Positions 6,251-13,097 of a stretch of 14,577 nt of DNA are shown here, piece by piece (position 1 is the stretch's first letter; every line of letters begins with the position of its first letter). The translations under genes were made by a program, and so were the position numbers. Location of the stretch: positions 1 through 14,577 of the forward strand of contig CALETF010000143.1 in NCBI GenBank assembly GCA_937920005.1, given 5' to 3'. Origin of the DNA: an uncultured Candidatus Altimarinota bacterium. Lineage in GTDB: Bacteria; Patescibacteriota; Gracilibacteria; BD1-5; JAGOOR01. A model generated the notes under the pieces. The model was not told where the DNA came from, made no database searches, and saw nothing but the letters and a program-made list of their open reading frames with translations.

Positions 6251-6553
6251 ATGAACACACCAGAAATCCAAAAAGCCATTTATGCTAACAAAATAACAAA
6301 AGGTTTTAATGTGACCGATATTCCTCTCGAGTTTGCATACCTCTATAGTGAAGTGGGGGAGGCATTTGAGGCATGGAGAAAGAAAAAAGATGATCTCGGA
6401 GAAGAGCTCGCTGATGTCGCGATCTATCTCCTTGGTATGGCAGAAATACTCGGAGTGGATCTAGAATCAGAAATACTTCAGAAAATGGAAAAAAATACAA
6501 AACGAGTTTATGAACATCATGATGGTGTGAGTGTACGGGTGAGCGGTGAATAG
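6251..6553 (+). CDS. MazG-like nucleotide pyrophosphohydrolase
   Basis: The 100-residue protein has the short all-helical MazG-like fold signature. E34 and E37 lie in SEVGEAFEAW, and E52 and D55 in EELADVAIYL, the ExxE...ExxD set that binds magnesium in this superfamily. Members cleave nucleoside triphosphates to monophosphate and pyrophosphate, often to remove damaged or non-canonical nucleotides; the substrate cannot be read from the sequence. At 100 residues it is the length of single-domain MazG-like proteins rather than the two-domain enterobacterial MazG. It follows the Cys-rich peptide gene by three bases and has no ribosome site of its own in the gap, so its translation probably depends on that gene. 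No TGA codons. Confidence 0.85.
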   Translation: MNTPEIQKAIYANKITKGFNVTDIPLEFAYLYSEVGEAFEAWRKKKDDLGEELADVAIYLLGMAEILGVDLESEILQKMEKNTKRVYEHHDGVSVRVSGE

Positions 6554-6580
6554 TTGCAATCACAGAATCGGGTCTATAAT
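6554..6580 (+). promoter_or_regulatory. Promoter of the Gmad2-domain gene
   Basis: TTGCAA (6554-6559) starts immediately after the MazG stop codon, then 15 bases and a perfect TATAAT (6575-6580). ATG 6606 is 25 bases downstream with no purine-rich ribosome site. Confidence 0.6.
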
Positions 6581-6605
6581 GGCCGTGTATTTTTAACTCG
6601 CATCT

Positions 6606-7058
6606 ATGAAACATATCATTTCTTGGTTTATTATTATCGCTGTTATCGTTGGTGGTGTCTGGTTTTTCTGGAATCAACAAGCTGTTGCTCCTGTCGTTGA
6701 AACACCTGCTGAAAAGATGCCTGCAACACAGAATCCAGCTGATTTCATAGAAGTAACTGTACCATCAGCAAATAGTCAGATCACAAGTCCTCTTACGTTG
6801 ACTGGTCGTGCACGCGGTCCATGGTATTTTGAAGCATCATTTCCTATTGAGCTCCAGGACAGCAATGGTGCTGTGATAGTGATGACGACTGCTCAAGCTC
6901 AGGGGGATTGGATGACTGAGAATTGGTCTCCATTTACCGCTACACTCACATTCCCATCACAACCAGCTGGCTCTATGGGAAAACTTGTTTTCAAACGTGA
7001 TAATCCATCAGGACTTCCAGAAAATGATATGAGCGTCGTTGTACCAGTTCAGTTCTAG
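6606..7058 (+). CDS. Membrane-anchored Gmad2 immunoglobulin-like domain protein
   Basis: 150 residues. Residues 4-22 form an uncleaved-looking signal anchor (HIISWFIIIAVIVGGVWFF), followed by a Pro/Ala/Glu-rich linker. From about residue 47 comes a beta-rich domain with the Gmad2 pattern: IEVTVPSANSQITSPLTLTG, ARGPWYFEASFPIEL, then a Trp-containing turn (WSPFTATLTF). Gmad2 domains occur in exported proteins of Gram-positive and candidate-phylum bacteria and are thought to mediate adhesion or assembly outside the membrane. The catalytic role, if any, is unknown. The gene is monocistronic or shares a transcript with the NUDIX gene 18 bases downstream. No TGA codons. Domain assignment is by recall of its motifs. 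Confidence 0.8.
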   Translation: MKHIISWFIIIAVIVGGVWFFWNQQAVAPVVETPAEKMPATQNPADFIEVTVPSANSQITSPLTLTGRARGPWYFEASFPIELQDSNGAVIVMTTAQAQGDWMTENWSPFTATLTFPSQPAGSMGKLVFKRDNPSGLPENDMSVVVPVQF

Positions 7059-7076
7059 TATTGAGCTATAGCTGAG

Positions 7077-7628
7077 ATGCTTACCATCATCAAAAACCTT
7101 TTTGAATTGTATACTCGTCTTTATCCAGAGGAAAATTTTCCTGTTCTCTCAGAACAAATTGTTCAAGAACACAGAGATATAGCTGTTCGTACAAATTTCA
7201 CGGGTCATGTCGTCGCTGATGGATGTGTCATTGATCCAAAAAATAAAAAAATCCTCCTTGTCTACCACGCGACACATCACCACTGGCAAAATCCTGGAGG
7301 TCACATAGAGTTGGTAGATACTCATCCAGCCGAAGCGGCACAGCGCGAAGTCCTCGAAGAAACGGGTGTTCGAGTGAATTTCGTATTGGATGAAAACAAA
7401 CAACCGCTCTTACTTCACATTGATTCACATATCATCCCACACAGCGAAAAAAAACAGGAACCAGAGCACTGGCACCATGCGATGACATTTCTGTTTCTTG
7501 GTGATTCGACACTTCCTCTGCCAGACAACAAAGATGATGGTATAGCAAGTTGCCAATGGATGGACATACCAGAAGCCCTTCAGTATGAGCGTATTCGTAC
7601 TATGCTCTCTAAAATACAACTCTTTTAG
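7077..7628 (+). CDS. NUDIX hydrolase
   Basis: 183 residues with a clear NUDIX box, GGHIELVDTHPAEAAQREVL then EETG. Compared with the strict GX5EX7REUXEEXGU pattern it has one extra residue before the REVLEETG part and Asp in the loop; the same arrangement (GGHxExxDxxP) occurs in a known group of NUDIX proteins, so the site is probably active. Enzymes of this type hydrolyse nucleoside diphosphates linked to another group and need magnesium. A His-rich stretch lies ahead of the box (YHATHHHWQNPGG) and another after it (HSEKKQEPEHWHH). Substrate unknown. It starts 18 bases after the Gmad2-domain gene. No TGA codons. Confidence 0.9.
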   Translation: MLTIIKNLFELYTRLYPEENFPVLSEQIVQEHRDIAVRTNFTGHVVADGCVIDPKNKKILLVYHATHHHWQNPGGHIELVDTHPAEAAQREVLEETGVRVNFVLDENKQPLLLHIDSHIIPHSEKKQEPEHWHHAMTFLFLGDSTLPLPDNKDDGIASCQWMDIPEALQYERIRTMLSKIQLF

Positions 7629-7661
7629 AGAATTTTGCAATTCGATTTCTCATAACTCGAT

Positions 7662-7711
7662 TTGACTAGATATAGTGTGTGAATATAAATGCATCACACA
7701 ATATCTTGTGT
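7662..7711 (+). promoter_or_regulatory. nrdB promoter with two NrdR-box-like operators
   Basis: ACACAATATCTTGTGT (7696-7711) is a nearly ideal NrdR box. A second, weaker copy is at 7663-7678 (TGACTAGATATAGTGT, 13 of 16 positions against the usual consensus), starting 33 bases upstream, close to three helical turns. Between them lie TTGACT (7662-7667) and TATAAA (7684-7689), a sigma70-type promoter with a 16-base spacer. One box overlaps the -35 and the other the expected start site, as in NrdR-repressed promoters. NrdR itself is not in the window. A TTGCAA-15-TATGAA at 7756-7782 could be a second promoter. Confidence 0.75.
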
Positions 7712-7808
7712 TTTCTCTTTCAAACAATCACGCCGTGCATACATTTTTTGAACAGTTGCAAAGGGTGTGCGTGGTGTATGAATATTTCATTTTCTAATTT
7801 TTCTTTTT

Positions 7809-8813
7809 ATGGCCGCTGAGAAACGACTCATCTGTGCTGTGGGTACAGATCCAAATAAAATACTTCCGATGAAGTATAAATGGGCACGACAACACTACAA
7901 AAATGGTGTTGCCAATAACTGGGTACCAGAAGAAATCCCGATGCAAAAAGATGTAGAACAGTGGAAAGCAAGCGATGTGCTCACAGAAAATGAACGTCAT
8001 CTCATCATGTGGAATCTCGGATTTTTCTCAACAGCAGAGAGTCTTACAGCCAACAATATTGTCCTCGCCATGTATCGTCACGTCACCAACCCTGAGTGTC
8101 GTCAGTATATGCTTCGTCAGGCCTACGAAGAAGCAGTACATACTGATACATTTGTCTACTGTTGTGATTCACTTTCTCTCGATCCTGAGGAAGTATTCGC
8201 TGCTTATGAAACTATTCCTTCTATCAAGGCAAAAGATGACTTCGTGGTCAATCTCACCAAATCAATTCTCGACCCAACATTTGAAATTAAAACAACAGCT
8301 GATAAACAAGCGTTTCTCCTCGATGTCATAGGATTCAACATGATTATGGAAGGTATATTTTTCTATGCTGGTTTTGCGATGATGCTTCAGCTCATGCGAA
8401 ATAACAAGATGAAGGGTATTGGTGAGCAATTCCAATACATCCTCCGCGATGAATCTATCCATATCGCCTATGGTCGTGACCTCATCAACGGTATCGTCGC
8501 AGAAAATCCTGAAATCTGGACAGATGAATTCAAAAACAAAGTCATCGATCTCTTCAAACAAGCAACAGCGCACGAGCTCGCGTACGTCGAGGATTGTCTC
8601 CCGTATGGTGTCCTCGGTCTCAATGGAGATGCAGTGAAACAGTACGTTCGACATATCGTCGACCGACGCTGTGAGATGATTAATCTACCGATTCTTCATG
8701 GTGATGAAAACCCATTCCCATGGATGAGTGAAATTATGGATCTCCGAAAAGAGAAAAATTTCTTTGAAACAAAAGTGACAGAATATCAGACAGCCGGCAA
8801 CCTCGAGTGGTAG
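7809..8813 (+). CDS. nrdB: Ribonucleoside-diphosphate reductase beta subunit, class Ic-like
   Basis: The 334-residue protein is the metal-bearing R2 subunit of class I ribonucleotide reductase, which starts radical chemistry for making deoxyribonucleotides. Six ligands are in place: E77, E108, H111 (EAVH), E181, E215 and H218 (DESIH). The position that normally carries the radical tyrosine, four residues after H111, is F115 (HTDTF). Ligand spacing (31, 3, 70, 34, 3) equals that of the Chlamydia trachomatis R2 as I recall it, a class Ic enzyme with Phe here and a Mn/Fe cofactor. Y210 and Y326 also match its radical-transfer tyrosines by the same offset. No alpha subunit is in the window. The leader is long (about 110 bases) and carries NrdR-like boxes. 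No TGA codons. Confidence 0.93.
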   Translation: MAAEKRLICAVGTDPNKILPMKYKWARQHYKNGVANNWVPEEIPMQKDVEQWKASDVLTENERHLIMWNLGFFSTAESLTANNIVLAMYRHVTNPECRQYMLRQAYEEAVHTDTFVYCCDSLSLDPEEVFAAYETIPSIKAKDDFVVNLTKSILDPTFEIKTTADKQAFLLDVIGFNMIMEGIFFYAGFAMMLQLMRNNKMKGIGEQFQYILRDESIHIAYGRDLINGIVAENPEIWTDEFKNKVIDLFKQATAHELAYVEDCLPYGVLGLNGDAVKQYVRHIVDRRCEMINLPILHGDENPFPWMSEIMDLRKEKNFFETKVTEYQTAGNLEW

Positions 8814-9212
8814 TTATTCTCAGACAATTCTATCCTCCTCAAGTCTATATCCAACCCTTCTCGATATGAGAAGGGTTGTTTGTTCTGTTGGGCTGACGGT
8901 GATACGGTAAAGCCATCATACGACATTGCTTATTTCTCGAGGATATTCGTGGCCGTACCGACGATGGATAAGTCACAGAGCACCTATACAGCGTATCCGT
9001 GTTTTATCTATAGTTGTAGTTGAGCCATTTTTAGCGAGCAGAATCTGGAGTCTTTCATTGAGGATTCTCAGAGGAGATCACTCAGGAAGATGAAGGACTC
9101 ATCGTGTTGCATCGCGAATGCTATTGATTCATTCGAGACGAAGTGATTCACCGATACCATCTTCTGGGGTGTGTCGGAGGATATGATCTATATCTCAGAG
9201 GAGTTCTTTCAT
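8814..9212 (-). CDS. Unrecognised basic 132-residue protein
   Basis: ATG 9212-9210 to TAA 8816-8814, open only with seven TGA codons read as Gly. It starts MKELLGDIDHILRHTPEDGI and is helical and rich in Arg, with segments such as GINSIRDATRGVLHLPEG, LRILNERLQILLAKNGS and IRCIGALGLIHRRYGHEYPR. The basic helical content suggests nucleic-acid binding, but that is inference. Its stop codon abuts the stop of nrdB, convergent with no gap, so the nrdB terminator hairpin lies inside its coding sequence. Its start codon directly follows the T-run of an upstream terminator. The uninterrupted frame, plausible composition and conversion of every TGA make it likely to be real. Confidence 0.65.
8852..8878 (+). 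terminator. Hairpin after nrdB
   Basis: Eleven-base stem CAACCCTTCTC / GAGAAGGGTTG around GATAT, 38 bases after the nrdB stop. The 3' tail (TTTGTTCTGTT) is only moderately T-rich. It lies within the coding sequence of the opposite-strand gene 8814-9212. Confidence 0.7.
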
Positions 9213-9238
9213 AAAAAAACTCTCCACGGATGGAGAGT
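9213..9238 (-). terminator. Terminator abutting the start codon of 8814-9212
   Basis: Read on the minus strand, ACTCTCCA and TGGAGAGT form a perfect eight-base stem around TCCG, followed by seven T. The last T touches the ATG of the next gene. It ends the cluster 9352-10903 and could act as an attenuator for the gene behind it. Confidence 0.8.
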
Positions 9239-9351
9239 AAGTTAAGTGATATTTGTGCACCTTTCTACCCCCCAAAGAGTTGGAGATTAATCTTCACCGC
9301 AGATGAGAGAGAGATGAAAGGCATAGAATTATTCTAAGAAAAAAAAGAGAA

Positions 9352-9810
9352 TTACAAGCGCAAGCCGAGGAGGAGATGTTCTACGACTGAGAGAGATGCA
9401 TTTGGATCTTCTGGAATAGCTCTCAAGAGAAATTCACGTAAAGCCTCAATGTCCAGTGTTGGGTCTAAGAAAATGTCCACCGTTCCCATTGTCCGACTAT
9501 TGGTATGGAGACGGAGGAGGAGAGGTTGATTGTTGATGCGTATAATACCAAATGACTGAATCTGAGAATAGGCAAATAAATCACCTTCCAAAGCGATACC
9601 TTCTGTCGTGACACTGACATGAACGAGAGGATGACTATTGACGTCGTAGAGGAGATATACACCAGTAAAAAGAATGACAACGATGCCGAGGAGATAGGCG
9701 CTGAGCAAAAAACTCACAATAGTTACTGTGATGGCGATGGTTGCAGCAATAGCATACCACTTTCTTCCTCGCTCAAATCGACTCTCAAATGCCCAAGAAA
9801 ATGCTTCCAT
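9352..9810 (-). CDS. Two-TM protein with PH-like C-terminal domain, candidate-phylum family
   Basis: 152 residues. A charged N-terminus (ESRFERGRKWY) leads into two adjacent membrane helices, about residues 19-40 and 41-56 (AIAATIAITVTIVSFLL, LLGIVVILFTGVYLLY). The cytoplasmic part is beta-rich (VSVTTEGIALEGDLFAYSQI, PLLLRLHTNS) and ends with a helix (IEALREFLLRAIPEDP) and a short tail LLLGLRL. This layout, two helices then a PH-like domain and a final short helix, is a very common unnamed family in Patescibacteria, as I recall it. It is the last gene of a minus-strand cluster and follows the pilin-type gene by five bases. A role beside the type IV secretion/pilus components is possible from position only. 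No TGA codons. Confidence 0.75.
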   Translation of the reverse strand: MEAFSWAFESRFERGRKWYAIAATIAITVTIVSFLLSAYLLGIVVILFTGVYLLYDVNSHPLVHVSVTTEGIALEGDLFAYSQIQSFGIIRINNQPLLLRLHTNSRTMGTVDIFLDPTLDIEALREFLLRAIPEDPNASLSVVEHLLLGLRL

Positions 9811-9815
9811 AAAGT

Positions 9816-10175
9816 TTAAAAGTTATCGAGAACAAAGTTGACAATAAGCCACCCAGACCATGATACTACAGCGCCGACAAGTGCGACTTTGATAGCATTT
9901 TTTCCATTACTTTTCATCTCTTCACTGACACCGCCAAAGACATACATCAGTGAACCAATGAGGATTGCTCCGAGACTGATATAGCCAACGAATGAGAGGA
10001 GATTATTGGTGATAGCAACGAGGACGCCGGGTATCTGGCTAAATGATATATTTCCCTGGCGGAGCTGATCATTCGTGACGCCATTACCAAACTCATCTTC
10101 GAAGATACTTCTTTGGCCTTGTGCCCAAGTGATACCAATTGATGTCCAGAAGAAAAGAAAACCGATTAATCGCAT
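9816..10175 (-). CDS. VirB2/TrbC-like pilin-type membrane protein
   Basis: 119 residues with an N-terminal signal peptide (MRLIGFLFFWTSIGITWAQG, probable cleavage after WAQ), a polar segment of about 35 residues, and two membrane helices: LLSFVGYISLGAILIGSLMYV and, after a short basic loop (GGVSEEMKSNGKNA), IKVALVGAVVSWSGWLIV. This is the pattern of the pilin-like type IV secretion proteins widespread in candidate-phylum genomes (relatives of VirB2/TrbC). Such proteins form or seed extracellular filaments; here no VirB4-type ATPase is in the window, so the system is incomplete in view. Its start overlaps the end of the delta'-like gene by ten bases, which suggests translational coupling. No TGA codons. 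Confidence 0.75.
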   Translation of the reverse strand: MRLIGFLFFWTSIGITWAQGQRSIFEDEFGNGVTNDQLRQGNISFSQIPGVLVAITNNLLSFVGYISLGAILIGSLMYVFGGVSEEMKSNGKNAIKVALVGAVVSWSGWLIVNFVLDNF

Positions 10176-10903
10176 GAGAGAGAGATAAGGAGCTGGTCAA
10201 TGAGATATTTTGCGATGGTATTCGTCGTCTCGAGCAGTATTCGAGTGTCTGATATCCGTCGCGCGTGTCTCGGGGACAGTGTACCACATTTGATAGCATC
10301 TTGCAAACCTTGAATAACCCAGAGCGCATCATCACGCGTAAACTTTGCTTCTTTGCTTGATACGAGCGTCAATCCAAACAGTGGTTCGGCGTTGCCTCTT
10401 ATATAAGAATCTATCGCATCTTGATGAGGATTTTCACCACCAGATGTGACCCCTGGAGCGATCATAATCATGCGAGATTGGAGGGTGGGTATGATTTTCT
10501 CAGGAGTGGCGCTTGTCACGAGTATCAGGAGCCTATCAGGGACATCTTCAAAAAAATGAAGCAGGGAATTTTCTGACTTTTGTTCTCATGAAGCGCGAAG
10601 AGCATCGATATTGCGAAAAAGGGCTACGAGAATATCTCCTGACGGTTTTTGATAGAGTTTTTCTGTGTGTTCTTTGAGGACTTTGACTCGGAAATTTTCT
10701 GCCCCCTTCTGTGTCCTATCAGCACAGTCGTAGTAGACAAAATCATTTATCCCGCGCGTGGAGAGCTCATCCAAATCCGAAATTTCTTCATCAAAAATAT
10801 ACTCGTATATCTCACATACTTGCCCCTCTGTGACAAATAGGGGGGCTACTTGGCCACCAGAGCGTAAAGTCTCTATTTTTTCTATTATTTGTTGCGAAAT
10901 CAT
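10166..10903 (-). CDS. holB: DNA polymerase III delta'-like clamp-loader protein
   Basis: The frame from ATG 10903 to TAA 10168-10166 (245 residues) is continuous when TGA at 10588-10586 is read as Gly106. The central part reads NSLLHFFEDVPDRLLILVTS followed by ATPEKIIPTLQSRMIMIAP. This matches the N-x-LLKxLEEP...fiLvT...p..ilpTixSR segment shared by DnaX and delta' (HolB) AAA+ proteins, including the sensor-1/SRC region (S143, R144). The N-terminus has no Walker A (GxxGxGKT), as is usual for delta'. The protein is shorter than the 330-residue E. coli HolB and lacks much of the C-terminal oligomerisation domain. It loads the sliding clamp onto DNA with DnaX and delta. It is the first gene of a minus-strand cluster and overlaps the next gene by ten bases. 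Confidence 0.75.
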
Positions 10904-10920
10904 AGCGTTATCTCTATACT
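10892..10920 (+). promoter_or_regulatory. Promoter of 10944-11798
   Basis: TTGCGA (10892-10897), a 17-base spacer and TATACT (10915-10920). ATG 10944 is 23 bases further. The -35 lies inside the first codons of the divergent delta'-like gene. Confidence 0.65.
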
Positions 10921-10943
10921 ATCCAAAATTCTTTTTTTACCAC

Positions 10944-11798
10944 ATGAATCTCGCTGAAATCCGTGAAAAAGCTACTATATTTCTCATTCCGATTTTGATA
11001 ATCGGAGGAGTGCTTGGCGGTCTCGTGGGCCTCGTTGGGAAGACCTATTTCTGGGATGTATCGCGCCTGACACTCCGAATTCCAGGAGAGGAGATAACGC
11101 AAGTGAGGATAGATATTGAGGCTCGCTTTCTCTATTTTGATGCTGATCTGTTTGGTTTTTATTATCCTGTGCATTTCACGATACCGTTTTCTCGCACACA
11201 ATCATGCCAAAAAGAGTGCATCCTGGACCGTCTCCCAGCGGGTGATGCGGTTATCACTCTCCTCGGCACAAATGAGAAAAAATCGGTATTTATTGAACCA
11301 GATACTCAGGGTATCCTCGACATACGTCCTGCTTTTACAGTCAAAAATATCACTGAGACGACAATACTCGACCAGTTCCGTGTTCCTGCTATGAAGCCAG
11401 AAGAACAATCAACGATGAATATTGAGAAGATGTATCCTTTTATTGGTCTCGCTTTGGTTCGACGAAACAAGGATATTCTCATCTATGATACGACAACGAG
11501 ACAGCTTATGACTCCACCTCTTACGAAGATGCCATTTCACTTCGCTCGTGGTGAGCGTGATGGAGTATTTTTGTTCTGGACTGCTGAAGGCGTCGTAATA
11601 TGGGATAGATATGGCCGAACACCGCTCCAAACCAAAAACGAAATCGTATATGGGCAGTACACATTCATATGGAAATCATGAAGAACGAACATAACGCGAA
11701 CTGATGGTAATGTCTCTCTTGCGTGACTCTGGTCTCCTCTTGTCTCAAAAGAAGGTCTCTACATCACTAATGGTGAAGGAGTTATGCTCGTAGAGTAG
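10944..11798 (+). CDS. Membrane-anchored protein with a PEGA-like segment
   Basis: ATG 10944 to TAG 11796-11798 gives 284 residues with two TGA codons read as Gly near the end (after WKS and in LAGLW). Without recoding the last 39 residues are lost. Residues 11-33 form a signal anchor (TIFLIPILIIGGVLGGLVGL). A beta-rich region follows; the stretch SCQKECILDRLPAGDAVITL resembles PEGA-type domains, with two cysteines that could form a disulfide outside the cell. The rest has repeated short beta segments (DILIYDTTTRQLMTPPL, GVFLFWTAEGVVIWDRYG, GLYITNGEGVMLVE), suggesting a small beta-propeller-like domain. It starts divergently from the holB-like gene. Function unknown; extracytoplasmic location is likely. 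Confidence 0.75.
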
Positions 11799-11853
11799 TA
11801 TTCGTGTCAACCGTATAAAAATTTGATACTCAAGGGGAAAAGTTCAAAAATTT

Positions 11854-11881
11854 TTGATTTCTTCTCTTTTCCTGCTATACT
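11854..11881 (+). promoter_or_regulatory. Upstream promoter of nusA
   Basis: TTGATT (11854-11859), a 16-base spacer and TATACT (11876-11881). The expected start is about 20 bases before the terminator at 11908. A second TATACT at 11950-11955, without a clear -35, lies after that terminator and could start a shorter nusA message. Confidence 0.55.
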
Positions 11882-11907
11882 GTCTCCGTAATCAGTCGAA
11901 AACGCAA

Positions 11908-11935
11908 GAATTTGGAACCCCAGATTCTTTTTTTT
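11908..11935 (+). terminator. Intrinsic terminator in the nusA leader
   Basis: GAATTTGG pairs with CCAGATTC (one G-T pair) around AACC, followed directly by eight T. It sits 63 bases before the nusA start codon and after the TATACT at 11876. It may end the 10944-11798 transcript or attenuate nusA. Confidence 0.75.
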
Positions 11936-11997
11936 ACCCAGATTGTCTCTATACTGTTTTCGTTCCTGATGTTTGTATTTCTTATTTTCCTGACACT

Positions 11998-13074
11998 ATG
12001 CTCGATCTCAAAAAGATAGAAGCGGCCATCAATCATATCGCTGCAGAACGCGGTCTCCGTCGTGAGGATCTCGTGGAAATCATCGAATCTGCTATCCGAA
12101 CAGCCTATAAAAAAGACTACGGAACCAAAGATGATATCGTCAATGTAAAACTCGATTTTGATTCAGGTGAAATCGCTGTGACACTTGAAAAAACTGTCGT
12201 CGAAGAAGTCACCAATCCAAATACTGAAATCAGCAAAGCTGATCTCGGGGACGATGCTGATGCGTTTGATTTTGGTGATATCATCGAAATCGATGTGAGT
12301 GATGTCCTCCGTGACAATCAACAGGTATTTGGACGTATTGCTTCTCAAGCAGCTCGACAAGTCATTATCCAGAAAATCGGTGAATCTGAGAAGGCAAAAG
12401 TCTATGAAATCTTCAAAGATAAGCAGGGTGAAATCGTGAATGTTCGCGTAGATATGGTCGAAAATGATCGTGTTTTCGTCGAATTTAATGGTTCTCAAGT
12501 GCTCCTTCCTCGCGGAGAACAAGTCAGCCGTGATAAATACACTCCAGGCATGCGTCTCCATGTCTATGTCAAAAAAGTCGAAGACGAAGGACGTGGTGAA
12601 CCAAAAATCATCCTCTCTCGCAAGGATGCACAGCTCGTCGCGAAACTCTTTGAACTCTCGACTCCTGAACTCGAAGATGGTACGATTGAAATCGTCAAAA
12701 TCGTTCGTGAACCAGGATTTAAGACAAAAATTATTGTTGCTTCAGAATTTGAAGAAGTCGATCCAGCTGGTGCCCTCATCGGTCCAAAAGGTATCCGCGT
12801 AAAAGCTGTTGTCGAAGAACTCTCTGGTGAAAAAGTCGATGTCATCAATTACACTGATAATGCTCGTGAACTCGTGGCTCAAGCGCTCAACCCAGCTCGT
12901 ATCCTCGATGTCCAATTCGATGAAGAAGGTGTGGCTATTGTCTCTGTTCCAAAATCAGAAGAAGTCCGTGCTATCGGTCGCAGTGGAGGCAATGTCCGTC
13001 TCGCTGAGCAGCTCACTGGCTACCGCATCCGCCTCGTTGGAATAGAGGAAGAAGGTGGTACGACAGCTGAATAA
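11998..13074 (+). CDS. nusA: Transcription termination/antitermination factor NusA
   Basis: The 358-residue protein starts MLDLKKIEAAINHIAAERGL, typical of the NusA N-terminal RNA-polymerase-binding domain with the segment REDLVEIIESAIRTAYKKDYG. It continues with RIASQAARQVIIQKI, an S1 domain (about residues 130-205), and two KH domains. The KH GxxG loops are visible in LIGPKGIRVKAVVEEL and AIGRSGGNVRLAEQL. The acidic C-terminal repeats of E. coli NusA are absent, as in many bacteria. NusA binds RNA polymerase and nascent RNA and modulates pausing, termination and antitermination. The frame is open upstream to 11854, but ATG 11998 matches the family start. The leader carries an intrinsic terminator. 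No TGA codons despite 26 or so glycines. Confidence 0.96.
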   Translation: MLDLKKIEAAINHIAAERGLRREDLVEIIESAIRTAYKKDYGTKDDIVNVKLDFDSGEIAVTLEKTVVEEVTNPNTEISKADLGDDADAFDFGDIIEIDVSDVLRDNQQVFGRIASQAARQVIIQKIGESEKAKVYEIFKDKQGEIVNVRVDMVENDRVFVEFNGSQVLLPRGEQVSRDKYTPGMRLHVYVKKVEDEGRGEPKIILSRKDAQLVAKLFELSTPELEDGTIEIVKIVREPGFKTKIIVASEFEEVDPAGALIGPKGIRVKAVVEELSGEKVDVINYTDNARELVAQALNPARILDVQFDEEGVAIVSVPKSEEVRAIGRSGGNVRLAEQLTGYRIRLVGIEEEGGTTAE

Positions 13075-13083
13075 TTCTCTACT

Positions 13084-13089
13084 TATAAA
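13084..13089 (+). promoter_or_regulatory. Possible -10 box before 13098-13367
   Basis: TATAAA eight bases before ATG 13098, in the 23-base gap after nusA. Its position would give a leaderless message; no -35 is evident, so co-transcription with nusA is equally likely. Confidence 0.35.
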
Positions 13090-13097
13090 ACTCTCTT

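Noticed and set aside
11854..11997. N-terminal extension of NusA from 11854
   Set aside because: The 48 extra residues are unlike NusA, contain the promoter and terminator sequences, and ATG 11998 matches the family start exactly.
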